From: Erinaceus europaeus
Taxonomy: Eukaryota; Chordata; Mammalia; Eulipotyphla; Erinaceidae
Direction of reading: 5' to 3'
Length of the DNA: 64,000 bases
Assembly (NCBI RefSeq): GCF_950295315.1
Contig: NC_080164.1
Location: forward strand, 59,030,528 to 59,094,527
Shown here one piece after another: positions 44,832 through 54,146 of the stretch. The notes under the pieces are model-generated. The model ran no database searches. It saw only the letters and a list, made by a program, of their open reading frames with translations, and was not told where the DNA came from. How positions within the stretch are numbered: the stretch's first letter is position 1; the number at the start of each line of letters is the position of its first letter. Position numbers and translations under genes: made by a program.

Positions 44832-46137
44832 TTTTTTTTTATTTATGTGTTTCTCTTTTTTTTTATGCTCTGTTGTTCCTCAGTTGTTGTATCTTGAGTA
44901 CAAGTAACACTGTACTAAATACCTTTATGACAACTGCACTCACCAACTTCCGGAATTACAGTAGCAACTGAAGTTAGTATTGAAGTAGTTTAATCGTTAC
45001 CAGTTAGCCAAACAATTTCTTCAGTCCGTGAAAAAATAGTAACCAAATCCCAGTGAAGAAAGAGAAGAGAAAGAGAGGATAGCAAGAATAGGCAGTTATG
45101 CAAATCTATCCACTGTATATTCTAGGGGTAACAAGAGGGGAAAGGGAACTAGAGCAGAGATACACACATAGAGAGTCCACTCTGAGTCAGATTTCTTCCC
45201 CAAAGTAATTCACAAATTCAGAAAGGCAAAGAAGAAAGAAGTGTATGACAAGATTAAAAAAAAAAAAAGAGAGAGAGAGACAAGAGAGAGAAAAGGGAGA
45301 AGATAAGAAAAAGAGTTGTAATTAAAGAGCAGTGCAAGGAACTTCCCAAATGTGTATCAGTGAATTCAAAAAAAAAAAAAAAACCACCCTGTTTGGTGGT
45401 ATGGGGTATCCTGCTAGGAGCTGGTCCCCAGGGACTGCTTATGGCGGGGGGGGGCGGGAAGGATGTATGCTTGAAAATTAAAAGGAAGAAAAAAGAATTT
45501 TTTTCCCCTACTCTAATTCTTAACCCAAATTAAGTTATAGTCACCTCCTTGGTGTCACAGCTATGGCCCCTTATTGGCTGGCCTGCTAAAGGCAGAAAAT
45601 CCTATTGTTTCCATGAAATGTGTCTGGAGCTCAGCGGCTAGCAGCTTCTCAGTCCACCATCTTCCGGGAAACCCCCCCCTCCAGACTTTTTTAAAGGATT
45701 TCTCGAAAATGAAAACTAGCTCCAAGTCCTTTGATCCAATGAGAGCTATACTCAAGAAGTCTTTGGATCCGCCCTCAGGGTCGCGGTGGTCCCTGGAGAC
45801 TCCCAAGAGAAAGCCCCCGAGCTAAAGTGCTCTCTCCGGGTCCTCTGCCCACCGCCCAGCAGCGCTCTGCAACTGGCGGAGGAGCCGCCTTCCCGGGCGG
45901 AGGACAATGCCCAGCACACTCGCCTTGCCCGGCGCCGCCTGGGAAGTCTGGAGCCCCGCTAGTCCGTGTCACCTTTACTCTAATTCTTAACCCAAATTAA
46001 ATTATAATCACCTCTTTGGTGTCACTCCTTATTGACAGGCCTGCTAAAGGCAGAAAATCCTACCGTTTCCAGAAGAAGTGATCAGAGAACACGCTGTTAG
46101 CAGCTTCTCAGTCCGCCATCTTCCCCTCCTCGGCCTC
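44832..46137 (-). promoter_or_regulatory. L1 5'UTR/promoter region with a repeated block
   Basis: About 1.3 kb upstream of ORF1. A block of about 155 bp (AAGATGGYGGACTGAGAAGC to AATTAGAGTA on the - strand) occurs twice, at 45976-46124 and 45509-45665, some 460 bp apart, separated by a GC-rich, CpG-bearing segment (45666-45975). This resembles the tandem promoter monomers of rodent L1s. Each block starts with a YY1-like AAGATGG motif; the outer copy is AAGATGGCGG, the inner AAGATGGTGG. The segment nearest ORF1 is A/GA-rich. Confidence 0.75.
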
Positions 46138-46149
46138 TCATTCAGTTTT
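46138..46149. repeat. target site duplication, right copy, of the intron-12 L1
   Basis: 'tcattcagtttt', directly followed by AAAAG, so the pre-insertion site was TTTT/AAAA. Confidence 0.88.
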
Positions 46150-46231
46150 AAAAGATGGACTACCTTATGTTTGTAATTAATGGATTGAAATTCAACCTAC
46201 TATGGTAACTGAGATCAGAAGACCTAAACTT

Positions 46232-47422
46232 TTTTTCCCCTTTTTAAAAATTTTTTTATTTATAAAAAGGAAACATTGACAAAACCATAGGATAAGAGGG
46301 GTATAACCCTAAACAATTCCCACCACCAGAACTCCGTATCCCATCACCTCCCAACAACTTTCCCATTCCCTAACCCTCTGGGAGTATGAACACAAGGTCA
46401 TTGTGGGATGCAGAAGGTGGAAGGTCTGGCTTCTGTAATTGCTTCCCCACTGAACATGGGAGTTGACAGGTCGCTCCCTACTCCCAGCCTGCCTCTTTCT
46501 TTCCCTAGTGGGGTGGGGCTCTGGGGAAGCGGAGCTCCAGGACACATTGGTGGGGTTGTCTGTCCAGGGAAGTCTGGTCGGCATCATGCTAGCATCTAGA
46601 ACCTGGTGGCTGAAGAGAATTAACTTATAAAGCCAAATTAATTGTTCACCAGTCATGAACCTAAAAGGCTGGAATAGTGCAGATGAAGAGTTGGGGGGGT
46701 CCTCCATCTTGAAGGTAGCTAGTAGGCCTATTTTAGTTGTATTCTAAAAGGCCTATGGCTATACTAGTTTTTTTTTTTTTTTTTTCCCTGAGCCTGAAAT
46801 CTGTTATGCAGGTAGATCCAAGTTATTGTCTGGGGAGATGATGTCATGGCTGGAAAAAGGACCAGAAAGCTGGATCAGGGAAGAGAGTAGCTCCCTAATA
46901 TGGGGAAAGGGGTTTAAATATTGTTGACTATAAACCCCATCGATTTGATGTGGTCTGGGGCCCACATTCAGCTTAGGGAGCCTATGTGACCTCTGTATCC
47001 CTCTAGATCTTAGCTCACATTCTGTGGTCATGAGTAGGAACATTCCAAGCTGCCCCAATATCAGGACCCATCTTCCTCAGGTGTAGCATAGAGTATGTTG
47101 TCCAGCCTCCCTTTGGAGGATGGAACATTCTCTACTGATGTTGATCCAAGTTGAGGGCAGGGTCCTATGGGGCGCCAACAAAGGGGTCTATTTTGTTGTT
47201 CCTGATAGAGATGATCAGTAACAATGGAGAGAGGGATTTACTTGAGGTCTAGGCCCATCATGTCTGTTTGGGAATCTCAGGACTCCCCGAATAGGGCCCC
47301 AAGTGATGGGATGACCTGATAGTGACTAAAGAGTCACCATTAAAGTATGCCATTCCTTTGCCCATATTTGGCTTTTGCAGTCCTTTCTTTGATAAGGTTA
47401 GCTTTGGAGTGAGTGAGATAAC
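46232..47422 (-). mobile_element. 5'-truncated L1 (3'UTR only, about 1.2 kb) with 17-bp target duplication
   Basis: The repeat 'tcagaagacctaaactt' flanks it perfectly at 46215-46231 and 47423-47439. A poly-T run on the left is the A tail of a - strand insertion. The body matches the L1 3'UTR copies at 25010 and 59965. Non-coding. Confidence 0.92.
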
Positions 47423-47587
47423 TCAGAAGACCTAAACTTCTATGGTATCTTACAGCAGAAATTCGTAATTTATTTCCTCTTGTTACCCAGCCTGACTCGG
47501 TAAATAACATTCTTACAAAATAAAATGATATTTAGAGTATTTTTTTTCTTTTGACATTGTTCCCTATATCTTCTTTTGAAAATCTAG

Positions 47588-47659
47588 TGGCTTAGAGGAC
47601 TACTGACCAGTAGACAGAGTTTTAACATCATATTTGGTGAATGTCCATATTGTAATAAG
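47588..47659 (+). CDS. FANCL: FANCL exon 13: RING, second part (residues 341-364)
   Basis: Twenty-four codons, WLRGLLTSRQSFNIIFGECP and YCNK, phase 0 at both ends. It supplies the last two zinc ligands, Cys359 and Cys362, and Trp341, the residue at the E2 (UBE2T) interface. With exon 12 all eight ligands (C4HC3) are present. Acceptor gaaaatctag|tgg is weak; donor aag|gtaaga is good. Human has Ser where Asn363 is found here. Confidence 0.97.
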
Positions 47660-47826
47660 GTAAGAAAATTATTAGTCATAATTGATTAAATTTGCTTAGC
47701 TCAGTAATTATTTTATTTGGGGGGTAGGTGGGTGATGTTCCACATAGAGGACTAAAGCATATGTTTGTTCTACCACAGCTAACAAATTATATATAAAATA
47801 ATAATGCATTTTAGAAAACATACAGC

Positions 47827-47832
47827 TTTATT
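47827..47832 (-). terminator. VRK2: possible VRK2 poly(A) signal AATAAA
   Basis: Reads AATAAA on the - strand, 554 bp past the VRK2 stop codon. If used, the VRK2 3'UTR would cross FANCL exon 14. Another AATAAA lies at 47712-47717. No downstream element confirms either. Confidence 0.3.
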
Positions 47833-47889
47833 ATTTCAAAAAGTTTTCTATTCATTTGAAATGATCCCTAATAAATTAAGAAGGAATTG

Positions 47890-48030
47890 TGGGGGGGGGA
47901 GATACATCTTCAGCATAATTTCACCACTTGTGAAGCTCCCCCCAGGGCTATAGGTGGGGACCAGGGACTTGAACCCAGGTCCTTATGCACTTTATGTGTG
48001 TGTGCTTAACCAGGTAAGCCCCGTTAATCC
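47890..48030 (-). repeat. SINE family B
   Basis: Antisense: 'aatttcaccacttgtgaagc', 'ggtggggaccagggacttg', 'gtgcttaaccaggtaagcccc'. Tail-side GA body mostly lost. Confidence 0.75.
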
Positions 48031-48059
48031 TTTTCTGGAGTGATTTGCAACTTCATGAA

Positions 48060-48180
48060 AGTATTTTCCAGGGGGTAGATAGCATAATGGTTATGCAAAC
48101 AGACTCTCATGCCTGAGGCTCTAAAGTCCCGGGTTCAATCCCCTACACCACCATAAGCCAGAGCTGAGCAGTGCAAAAGT
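48060..48180 (+). repeat. SINE family C (best copy)
   Basis: 'ggggtagatagcataatggt' (A-box region), 'agactctcatgcctgaggc', 'cccgggttcaatcccc' (B box), 'accaccataagccagagc', 'gagcagtgc'. Confidence 0.8.
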
Positions 48181-48275
48181 ATTGTCCAAATGCTATCATA
48201 ATATTCTAGTTATAGTAACTGCTTAATTTTTAGTGTCTATAAACTTTGCTAAAATCTATTCTCTTTTCTCATAAG

Positions 48276-48311
48276 CCAATTACCTTGAAAATGTCTGGGA
48301 GGAAATCCTGA
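48276..48311 (+). CDS. FANCL: FANCL exon 14, coding end (residues 365-375 and stop)
   Basis: Eleven codons, PITLKMSGRKS, then TGA at 48309-48311. Acceptor ctttttctcataag|cca is preceded by a CT-rich tract. The human protein ends RKH, this one RKS. Ending here gives exactly the human length of 375 if exons 1-2 supply 52 residues. The 3'UTR must run into sequence that is antisense VRK2 coding exon from 48387 on; the nearest AATAAA-like hexamer is GATAAA at 48435, so the poly(A) site is undetermined. Confidence 0.95.
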   Translation, partial: PITLKMSGRKS

Positions 48312-48386
48312 AGTAAGAGTACAACATTTCTCTGATGAACTAGAAACTTTAGAAAAAAATAACAGAAGAAGAAATGTATTTGGTTT
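48312..48386. other. 75-bp gap between convergent FANCL and VRK2 stop codons
   Basis: Holds no AATAAA on either strand. Both genes' 3'UTRs must therefore include this interval and probably part of the opposite gene's last exon. Confidence 0.85.
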
Positions 48387-48731
48387 TCAGAGAAAATATA
48401 AAGCAAGACAAACTAACGTCAAAAGACAAAGAATGATAAAGCCATAATAATACACATCTGCCTTTGCCTCTTCACTCAGACTAAACTGGGAAATGGTAAA
48501 CCAAAATCCTGTAGACCTTTGCACATCTGTGGCCTCCACAGCAGTTCTGGAAGAGTATGTATTCCAAGATGGAGGTCTTGACTTGTTGAGTCTGTAAGAA
48601 AGACTGGTAAAATCTTGATGGTCATAATGTGAATTTGGAAATCTTATACAGCTGGATTTTTGTGGGAAACTTTTTACTTCATTTAAAAGTTCTCTTGGCT
48701 GACAGTTTTTTTTTCTGTTCTTCATGCTTTC
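48387..48731 (-). CDS. VRK2: VRK2 terminal coding exon with C-terminal membrane anchor
   Basis: 114 codons plus a stop (TGA at 48389-48387), beginning ESMKNRKKNCQPRELLNEVK after acceptor ttttcccatag|gaa. VRK2 is a Ser/Thr kinase of the VRK/CK1 group. The C-terminal region has the known VRK2A landmarks: NEVKSFPQK, PNSHY, HQDFTS, then ISQFSLSEE and a final hydrophobic segment of about 20 residues after DVYYYG, ending LALYFL at the very C-terminus. This is a tail anchor for ER and nuclear-envelope membranes. It is fully open. The catalytic domain lies outside the window. It faces FANCL head-on. Confidence 0.94.
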   Translation of the reverse strand, partial: ESMKNRKKNCQPRELLNEVKSFPQKSSCIRFPNSHYDHQDFTSLSYRLNKSRPPSWNTYSSRTAVEATDVQRSTGFWFTISQFSLSEEAKADVYYYGFIILCLLTLVCLALYFL

Positions 48732-48934
48732 CTATGGGAAAATACATATATAATTTGTTAGGCCTGAATTATCCAAGACTTTTCTTTAGCATTGTTACAT
48801 AACAAGTATTGCACATAATTTTCCCCTGTTATTTTTAGGGTACTTATTGGAGCCTGCCAAATCTGGTTAGTATGATTTGCTCACTCATACTAACAAGGAG
48901 GTTATAAGTTAAGACATGAGCTAAATTATAGCTT

Positions 48935-49132
48935 TTTTTTTTTTTTTGCTACTGGGGCTCAGTAACTGTACAAAAACTCTTGGCAGACATACTTTTTCCT
49001 TTCTTTCTAATAGTGACAGCACTGCTTTACCTGATATGATGCTTCCTCCTGTAGGTGGGAGTCAGAGGCTTGAACCCATATCTTCATGCATGATTGCTGC
49101 TCTGTTGTATTTACTGCTGCCTTTCATATACT
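48935..49132 (-). repeat. old SINE, family A'-like
   Basis: Antisense: 'gctactggggctcagtaact', 'gcttcctcctgtaggtggg', 'gaggcttgaacccatatc'. Diverged. Confidence 0.55.
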
Positions 49133-49916
49133 ACAGCAATCTTTACCAGTATATAACTAGGGAAAAGTGCTTGCTTTTAGAAAGTACTAGGAACAGAGAA
49201 ACCACAACAGACTGAAAAGGCTAGTTTCAGGAACTGCAAGGGTAGCAAAATCCCTACCTTCCTATATATATTGCTTATCTTGTGAAAGGAACTCACAAAG
49301 GACAAAACCTGAGGAATATCTTTTTATCTCATATTAGTGTCTGTGATGGAATCTTTCATGTAACGCATGCTTTTGAGGATGATATCAGGCATGTTGAAGA
49401 AAGCATAGATTCCTAATCACTAAGATACAGAAATAAGACAAGAGTTTCAGCTTAAAAATAAGGAAATGTTTGAGCTCATTATAAATTAAAAAAGAGATAA
49501 AATAAATCCTGAATGTGGTTGCACAAGTCAAATCTTGCCTTAGAGATTAAAAGAAACTTGCATGCTTCCATTATTAGAATGACAAAGAGATTTAAGTGTT
49601 GAATAAATACTTGTTTACTTTAAAAGTAAGACCTGTATGACCAATTTGTCTGGAAAAGTTTGTATCAGAAAGAAAAATGCTTCATAAAAATTAAGAGTTG
49701 AATGGGCAAGGATGACTCAAGATTCCTTGGCTATTTCTTTTAGTGGTGTGTTGGAGTTGAAGTTTTAAAAATTGAGTGCTGAGAAGGGACAGATCTCTAT
49801 GAAAGGAAGCATGACACAATGCAGTTTGCTTAAAATCATTAAGGTTGTGTTTGTAGCACTCCATACTTTTTCATTGCTGGCCTAGGTGATGTGAGTCTAT
49901 TGAAAAAGCACAGACT

Positions 49917-50264
49917 GGGAGTCGGGAGGTAGCTCAGTGGGTTAAGCACACGTGGCGCAAAGCGCAAGGATCAGCAGAAGGATCCCTGTTCGAGCTCCCG
50001 GTTCGAGCTCCCGGTTCGAGCTCCCGGCTCCCCACCTGCAAGGGAGTCGCTTCACATGTGGTAAAGCAGGTCTGCAAGTGTCTATCTTTCTCTGCCCTTC
50101 TCTGTCTTCCCTCCTCTCTCCATTTCTCTCTGTCTTATCCAACAATGACGACATCAACAATAACGACAATAACAATAAAACAAAAAGGGCAACAAAAAGG
50201 AATAAATAAATATTAAAAAAAAAAGCCAACAAGGGCAACAAAAGGGAATAAATAAAAAAAAAAA
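49917..50264 (+). repeat. SINE family A with triplicated B box and doubled tail
   Basis: Sense copy. The B-box unit 'ggttcgagctccc' (13 bp) is repeated three times in tandem at 49988-50026. The 3' tail module 'gggcaacaaaa(a)ggaataaata' is present twice (about 50188-50212 and 50232-50253). 'aaaaagcacagac' flanks it (about 49904-49916 and 50262-50274). Confidence 0.9.
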
Positions 50265-51087
50265 AGCACAGACAACCTGAGATGTCAAGATGAAATGATG
50301 TCATAAGGAGAGAATGACTCTTCACAAACCAAACTCAAAAGTATGAAATTAAGTCTTCCTAAAATATGTAGAATTTTTAAAAATAAAAAATATGTACAAT
50401 TCAAAATATATACTGTGAAGAAATTCAATGATACAAGAAAACTAAGAAAAATAAGCAGAAGGTTAAAACTGAAGCCTAAAATATGAGCCATTCATAGTGT
50501 GCAAACTTAATAAATGAAATCAAGAGTGCCATAGAAAGCTTCTGGAGTAGAAACTTATAAATGATCTGAAAGGGAAATAATTTGTTAATGGAGAAAGGCT
50601 GTGAGATCACCTGACTCCATTAGGAAAGGTAGTATAAGGATTTGAACATCTGTTAAAAAGTGAAGTGAAAGATACAGGGAGATAGCTTATGTGAAGAAAA
50701 CAATAGCTGAGAACTTCTAAATCCTGGGGTGAAAACTGAATGAATATACAAGCTCATTAAGCTAACAGAACTCCTGGTTATTATCTAAACTATAAAAGTC
50801 TAGACAAAGAACATATTAAAGACAAGTGGGGGGGGGGGAATGGATGGCACATAAAGGAATTCCCATCAGGCTTCCTTCAAAATCCACAGGCCAGGAAAGT
50901 ATGAATGGCATATCCCCAATACTGAAAAATACTAGCTAAGATTCTATGTCCTGCAAAAACTCTCAAATATAAGGAAGAAATACTTTTTTCAGACAGTCAA
51001 CAGCTAAATGAACTTGCTACTCCTCTATCAATAGAATTTCCCTTTGAAAAATGTTAAAAAGTATTCTAACTAAACTGAAAAAGATAT

Positions 51088-51327
51088 GTCCACATTTATT
51101 GTTGTAGTTATTGTTATTGATGTTGTTGGATAGGAAAGAGAGAAATGGAGAGAGGAGGGGAAGACAGAGAGGGTGAGAGAAAGACACTTGCAGACCCGCT
51201 TCACCATCTGTGAAGTGACTCCCCTGCAGGTGGGGAGCCTGGTGCTCTAACCGGGATCCTTAACACTGGTCCTTGTGCTTTGCGCCACCTGCGCTTAACC
51301 TGCTGCGCTACTAGCCAACCCCCCCCC
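51088..51327 (-). repeat. SINE family A
   Basis: Antisense: 'tattgttgtagttattg', 'ggagagaggaggggaagac', 'cccctgcaggtggggagcc', head complement 'gcgctactagccaacccc' and a C run. Confidence 0.88.
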
Positions 51328-51334
51328 CCCCCGC

Positions 51335-51520
51335 CTTTTTTTTTTAATTGCCACCACAGGTGCCAGCATGATGGCTTTGCCACTAATCTTGGTGGCCATT
51401 CCCCACCCCCAAATTTGATTGATGGGAGGGAAAGTGAAACACCTTTAGCATTGCTTCAATTTATGATGCTGCCTCTTTCCCTCTCAATTTCTCCGTCCTA
51501 TCAAGTAATATCTTTTTTAA
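51335..51520. repeat. decayed SINE remnants
   Basis: 'gccaccacaggtgccagc', then 'tttagcattgcttcaattt' and 'ctctcaatttctccgtcctatc', which match the CT-rich body of families A and B in sense orientation. Confidence 0.4.
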
Positions 51521-51979
51521 AATGAGGAAGAAGGTACTGCATTCTAGCATGCATGTCCTAGAATCTCAGAAGTAGAAATGATTTAGGCATGCAACAAATG
51601 AGAGAAATTGTAGCTCAAACCTTTTTAGTTTGATGATTTAGTGAACTCAAAACAGAGTAAGCATAAAAACCGCCATTCAAAAAAAAAAAGGATTAAATTT
51701 TCAAAGCAGCTTGGAAAGACTATATGTATATTCAATGCTAAGACTCACTTAACCAGAATAATATAACTAACCAACTGAAACACAGAAACTTTAATTAGCC
51801 CAGATAGAAAAATTCTGCATCCAGTGAAAACTTAAAAATGATAGTAAGAGTAATCTAAATTTCAAACTAGACAAAATAAATGTATTTAATTCTTCTTCTT
51901 CCTGATTTTAACAGAAGACGTTGGACAAGAAGGAACGATTGAAGCACTTTGAAAGTTGTAGAAGACAAACTGGATAGTT

Positions 51980-52260
51980 TTTTTTAATAATTGACTAATC
52001 AGCCTGATTTATGACACCTGTTCCCCCCCCATTGGCTAATTTTCCTGAATGATCAGCTGCAAACTGCAAATACATGGAATCTGTCTGCCTAACCAGCCTG
52101 GCTGGCTAATTTTCCAGAATAAGGCCTGCTTTGAGCTCCGCCCACCCCAGAAGCTGGCTAGACCATGCTTGATTCACACAGGCACCCGCCCACTCCAGAA
52201 CCTGGCTGATTAATTAATCAGCCTGATTCAGGGCACCTGTCTAGAGTACTTAGGATATGA
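51980..52260. repeat. degenerate local tandem/dispersed repeat
   Basis: Related blocks recur: 'taatcagcctgattt' near 51998, 'taaccagcctgg' near 52091 and 'taatcagcctgattc' near 52215; 'ggctaattttcc' twice; 'cgcccaccccagaagctggct' and 'cgcccactccagaacctggct'. It looks like a short decayed array. Confidence 0.6.
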
Positions 52261-52900
52261 AAGATCACCTACCTGCCAGTCTCTCACCCCCACACTGTCT
52301 CCTTGGTGCCTCTTGTATGGTGTTCTGGAACCATAAAGCAGCCTATTAAAATGACATATGCAGACAGAAAAAGATCTAGGGGGAAAAAATAATCTAGCAA
52401 ACCAGGGAGGAAGCAAATGTACAGGATGAAATGCTTTTGACTGTACTTCCAGTTTGCCACACCCCTCCTACTTCCTGGTAGGTACTGTGTAAACAACTGT
52501 GCCATCCTATCAAATATCAAAACTCTTTAAGAGCATAGCTATTCCACCAAGTACTGCTGAACCTAGAGGAACGCTCAACCAATCAAGCAGTGCCTGCCAC
52601 ACTGGATGTTTCAGAAACTGTACAAGAAGCATCTTGTCAACCATTCCTAACTATCCATCAGGTATTATGAAGACAACAGGGCTGACTTGGAGAGAAATCG
52701 TTGAAAGACTGAAGCAGTTAGTTGCTTCTACCACCCACAGAATGTGCTAGAGCCTTTACGTAAATGTCTCCTGTCTCAATACTGTGGGGAGCAATCTTTA
52801 TCACCATCACTGTCATGCATCAAGCAAATGACAGCAAACAGGCAGCACCCTCACCCTCCTAAGTAGAATACCTTGCTCTCCTCACTAATTAGCAGTACTA
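52261..52900. other. unidentified moderately GC-rich tract
   Basis: No repeat in this window matches it. The + strand has an 83-codon frame (52499-52750) that I do not recognise, without good splice sites and without a poly(A) tract. It could be an old repeat, a decayed processed pseudogene or unique intron. Confidence 0.35.
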
Positions 52901-53447
52901 AAGAAAATCAGTTTAGGCTGTAGAAGAATTTAATAAGACTATAAACCATTGGAATCTAATATAGATTACACTACCCCTATTGTATTAGAAAACATACTAC
53001 TGACTATAGTATATTTATGAAGGCCATATCCTGGGCCATCTAAATAAATTTAAAATAACTAAAATTAGGAAAGATCTGTTCTTAAATAATATTAGGAATT
53101 TAAAAAAAGATTAAATTTTCAAACATTTGGAAATAACATACTCAAAACTACAGCATCTACAGGAATCTTAAGTAAAGATATGAAATATCTTGAAATAATA
53201 GAAATACAGTATATGGATTTATGGGATGTAATTATTTAAAAAAAAAAATTCAAGCAGGCTAAACTTAGTCCAAAACTAGAAAGAGAACAAGCCAAAGTCT
53301 AGTTAAAAGAAAAGCAGACATTTCTAAGTATTTGAAAACTTTATATTTTATATTTATTTTTTGCCACCAAGGAAAGTTGTCACTGGGACTCACTGCTTAT
53401 ATGATGAGTCCAATACTGCTAGAAGCAATTTTTCCTTTTAATTTTTA

Positions 53448-53728
53448 TTATTATTATTAAAATATTTTATTTATTTTCTCTTTTGTAGTTCTTGTTTTTC
53501 ATTGTTGTTGTAGTTACTATTGTTATTGATGTTGTTGTTAGGACAGAGAGAAATGGAGAGAGAAAGAGAAGACAGAGAAGGGGAGAGACAGACATCTGCA
53601 GACCGGCTTCACCACCTGTGAAGCGACTCGCCTGCGGGTGGGGAGCCGGGGGCTCGAACCAGGATCCTTGCTGGTCCTTGCACTTTGCGCCACGTGCACT
53701 TAACCTGCTAAGCCACCGCCCAACTCCC
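53448..53728 (-). repeat. SINE family A
   Basis: Antisense: 'tcttttgtagttcttg', 'gacagagagaaatggagag', 'cctgcgggtggggagccgg', 'gccaccgcccaactcccc'. Confidence 0.9.
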
Positions 53729-53734
53729 CCTTTT

Positions 53735-53988
53735 TATTTTTTAATTTTTATCTTATTTTATTTATTTTTTCCCTTTTGTTGCCCTTGTTTTATTGTTGTA
53801 GTTATTATTGATGCTGATGTTGTTGGATAGGACAGAGAGAAATAGAGAGAGGAGGGGAAGACAGAGAGGGGGAGAGAAAGATAGTCACCTGCAAACCTGC
53901 TTCACCCGGGGCTCAAACCAGTTATGGTCCGGTCCTTGCACTTTGAGCCACCTGTGTTTGCTTAACCCACTGTGCTACCACCCAAACC
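53735..53988 (-). repeat. SINE family A with internal deletion
   Basis: Antisense copy directly beside the previous one. About 35 bases between 'gcttcacc' and 'ggggctcaaacc' are missing (the 'gtgaagcgactcccctgcag' segment). Confidence 0.88.
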
Positions 53989-53989
53989 C

Positions 53990-54146
53990 CCTTTTTTCTT
54001 TTTTGATAGAGACAATTTAAGGTTGGGGGTGGGTAGGGAGAAAGATGCACACTTCAGCACTATTTCACAGCTTGTGAACTTGGGTAGCAAGGACTTGAAC
54101 ATGGTACTGTGTGTGCTCTTTAGGATGTGCCACTGCCTGGCTCCCA
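53990..54146 (-). repeat. SINE family B, old
   Basis: Antisense: 'ttgatagagacaatttaagg', 'cagcactatttcacagcttg', 'gatgtgccactgcctggctccc'. Third SINE in a row in the same orientation. Confidence 0.65.

Larger units (their letters stand above)
42762..46137 (-). mobile_element. L1 with 5'UTR, ORF1 and partial ORF2; 3'-truncated
   Basis: The element begins on the - strand with GAGGCCGAGGAGGGGAAGAT, the kind of start typical of a full-length L1 5'UTR, and ends inside ORF2 with no 3'UTR or A tail. The repeat tcattcagtttt flanks it at 42750-42761 and 46138-46149. On the - strand the right junction reads CTTTT/AAAACTG, the L1 endonuclease consensus. Thus the 3' truncation looks original, arising when the nicked TTTT annealed to the AAAA of ORF2 RNA instead of to a poly(A) tail. 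It is antisense to FANCL. Intact ORF1 suggests a rather young insertion. Confidence 0.93.
41881..47587 (+). other. FANCL: FANCL intron 12 (5.7 kb)
   Basis: Host to two antisense L1 insertions (42762-46137 and 46232-47422) that make up most of the intron. 41881-42530 is AT-rich without features; 47440-47587 precedes exon 13. Confidence 0.9.
47660..48275 (+). other. FANCL: FANCL intron 13 (616 bp)
   Basis: Contains an antisense family B SINE (47890-48030) and a sense family C SINE (48060-48180). This interval probably also lies in the VRK2 3'UTR on the other strand. Confidence 0.85.

Noticed and set aside
47872..47878. AATAAA on + strand in intron 13 as a premature FANCL poly(A) site
   Set aside because: The last exon lies downstream with a good acceptor and completes the exact family length; nothing supports use of this hexamer.
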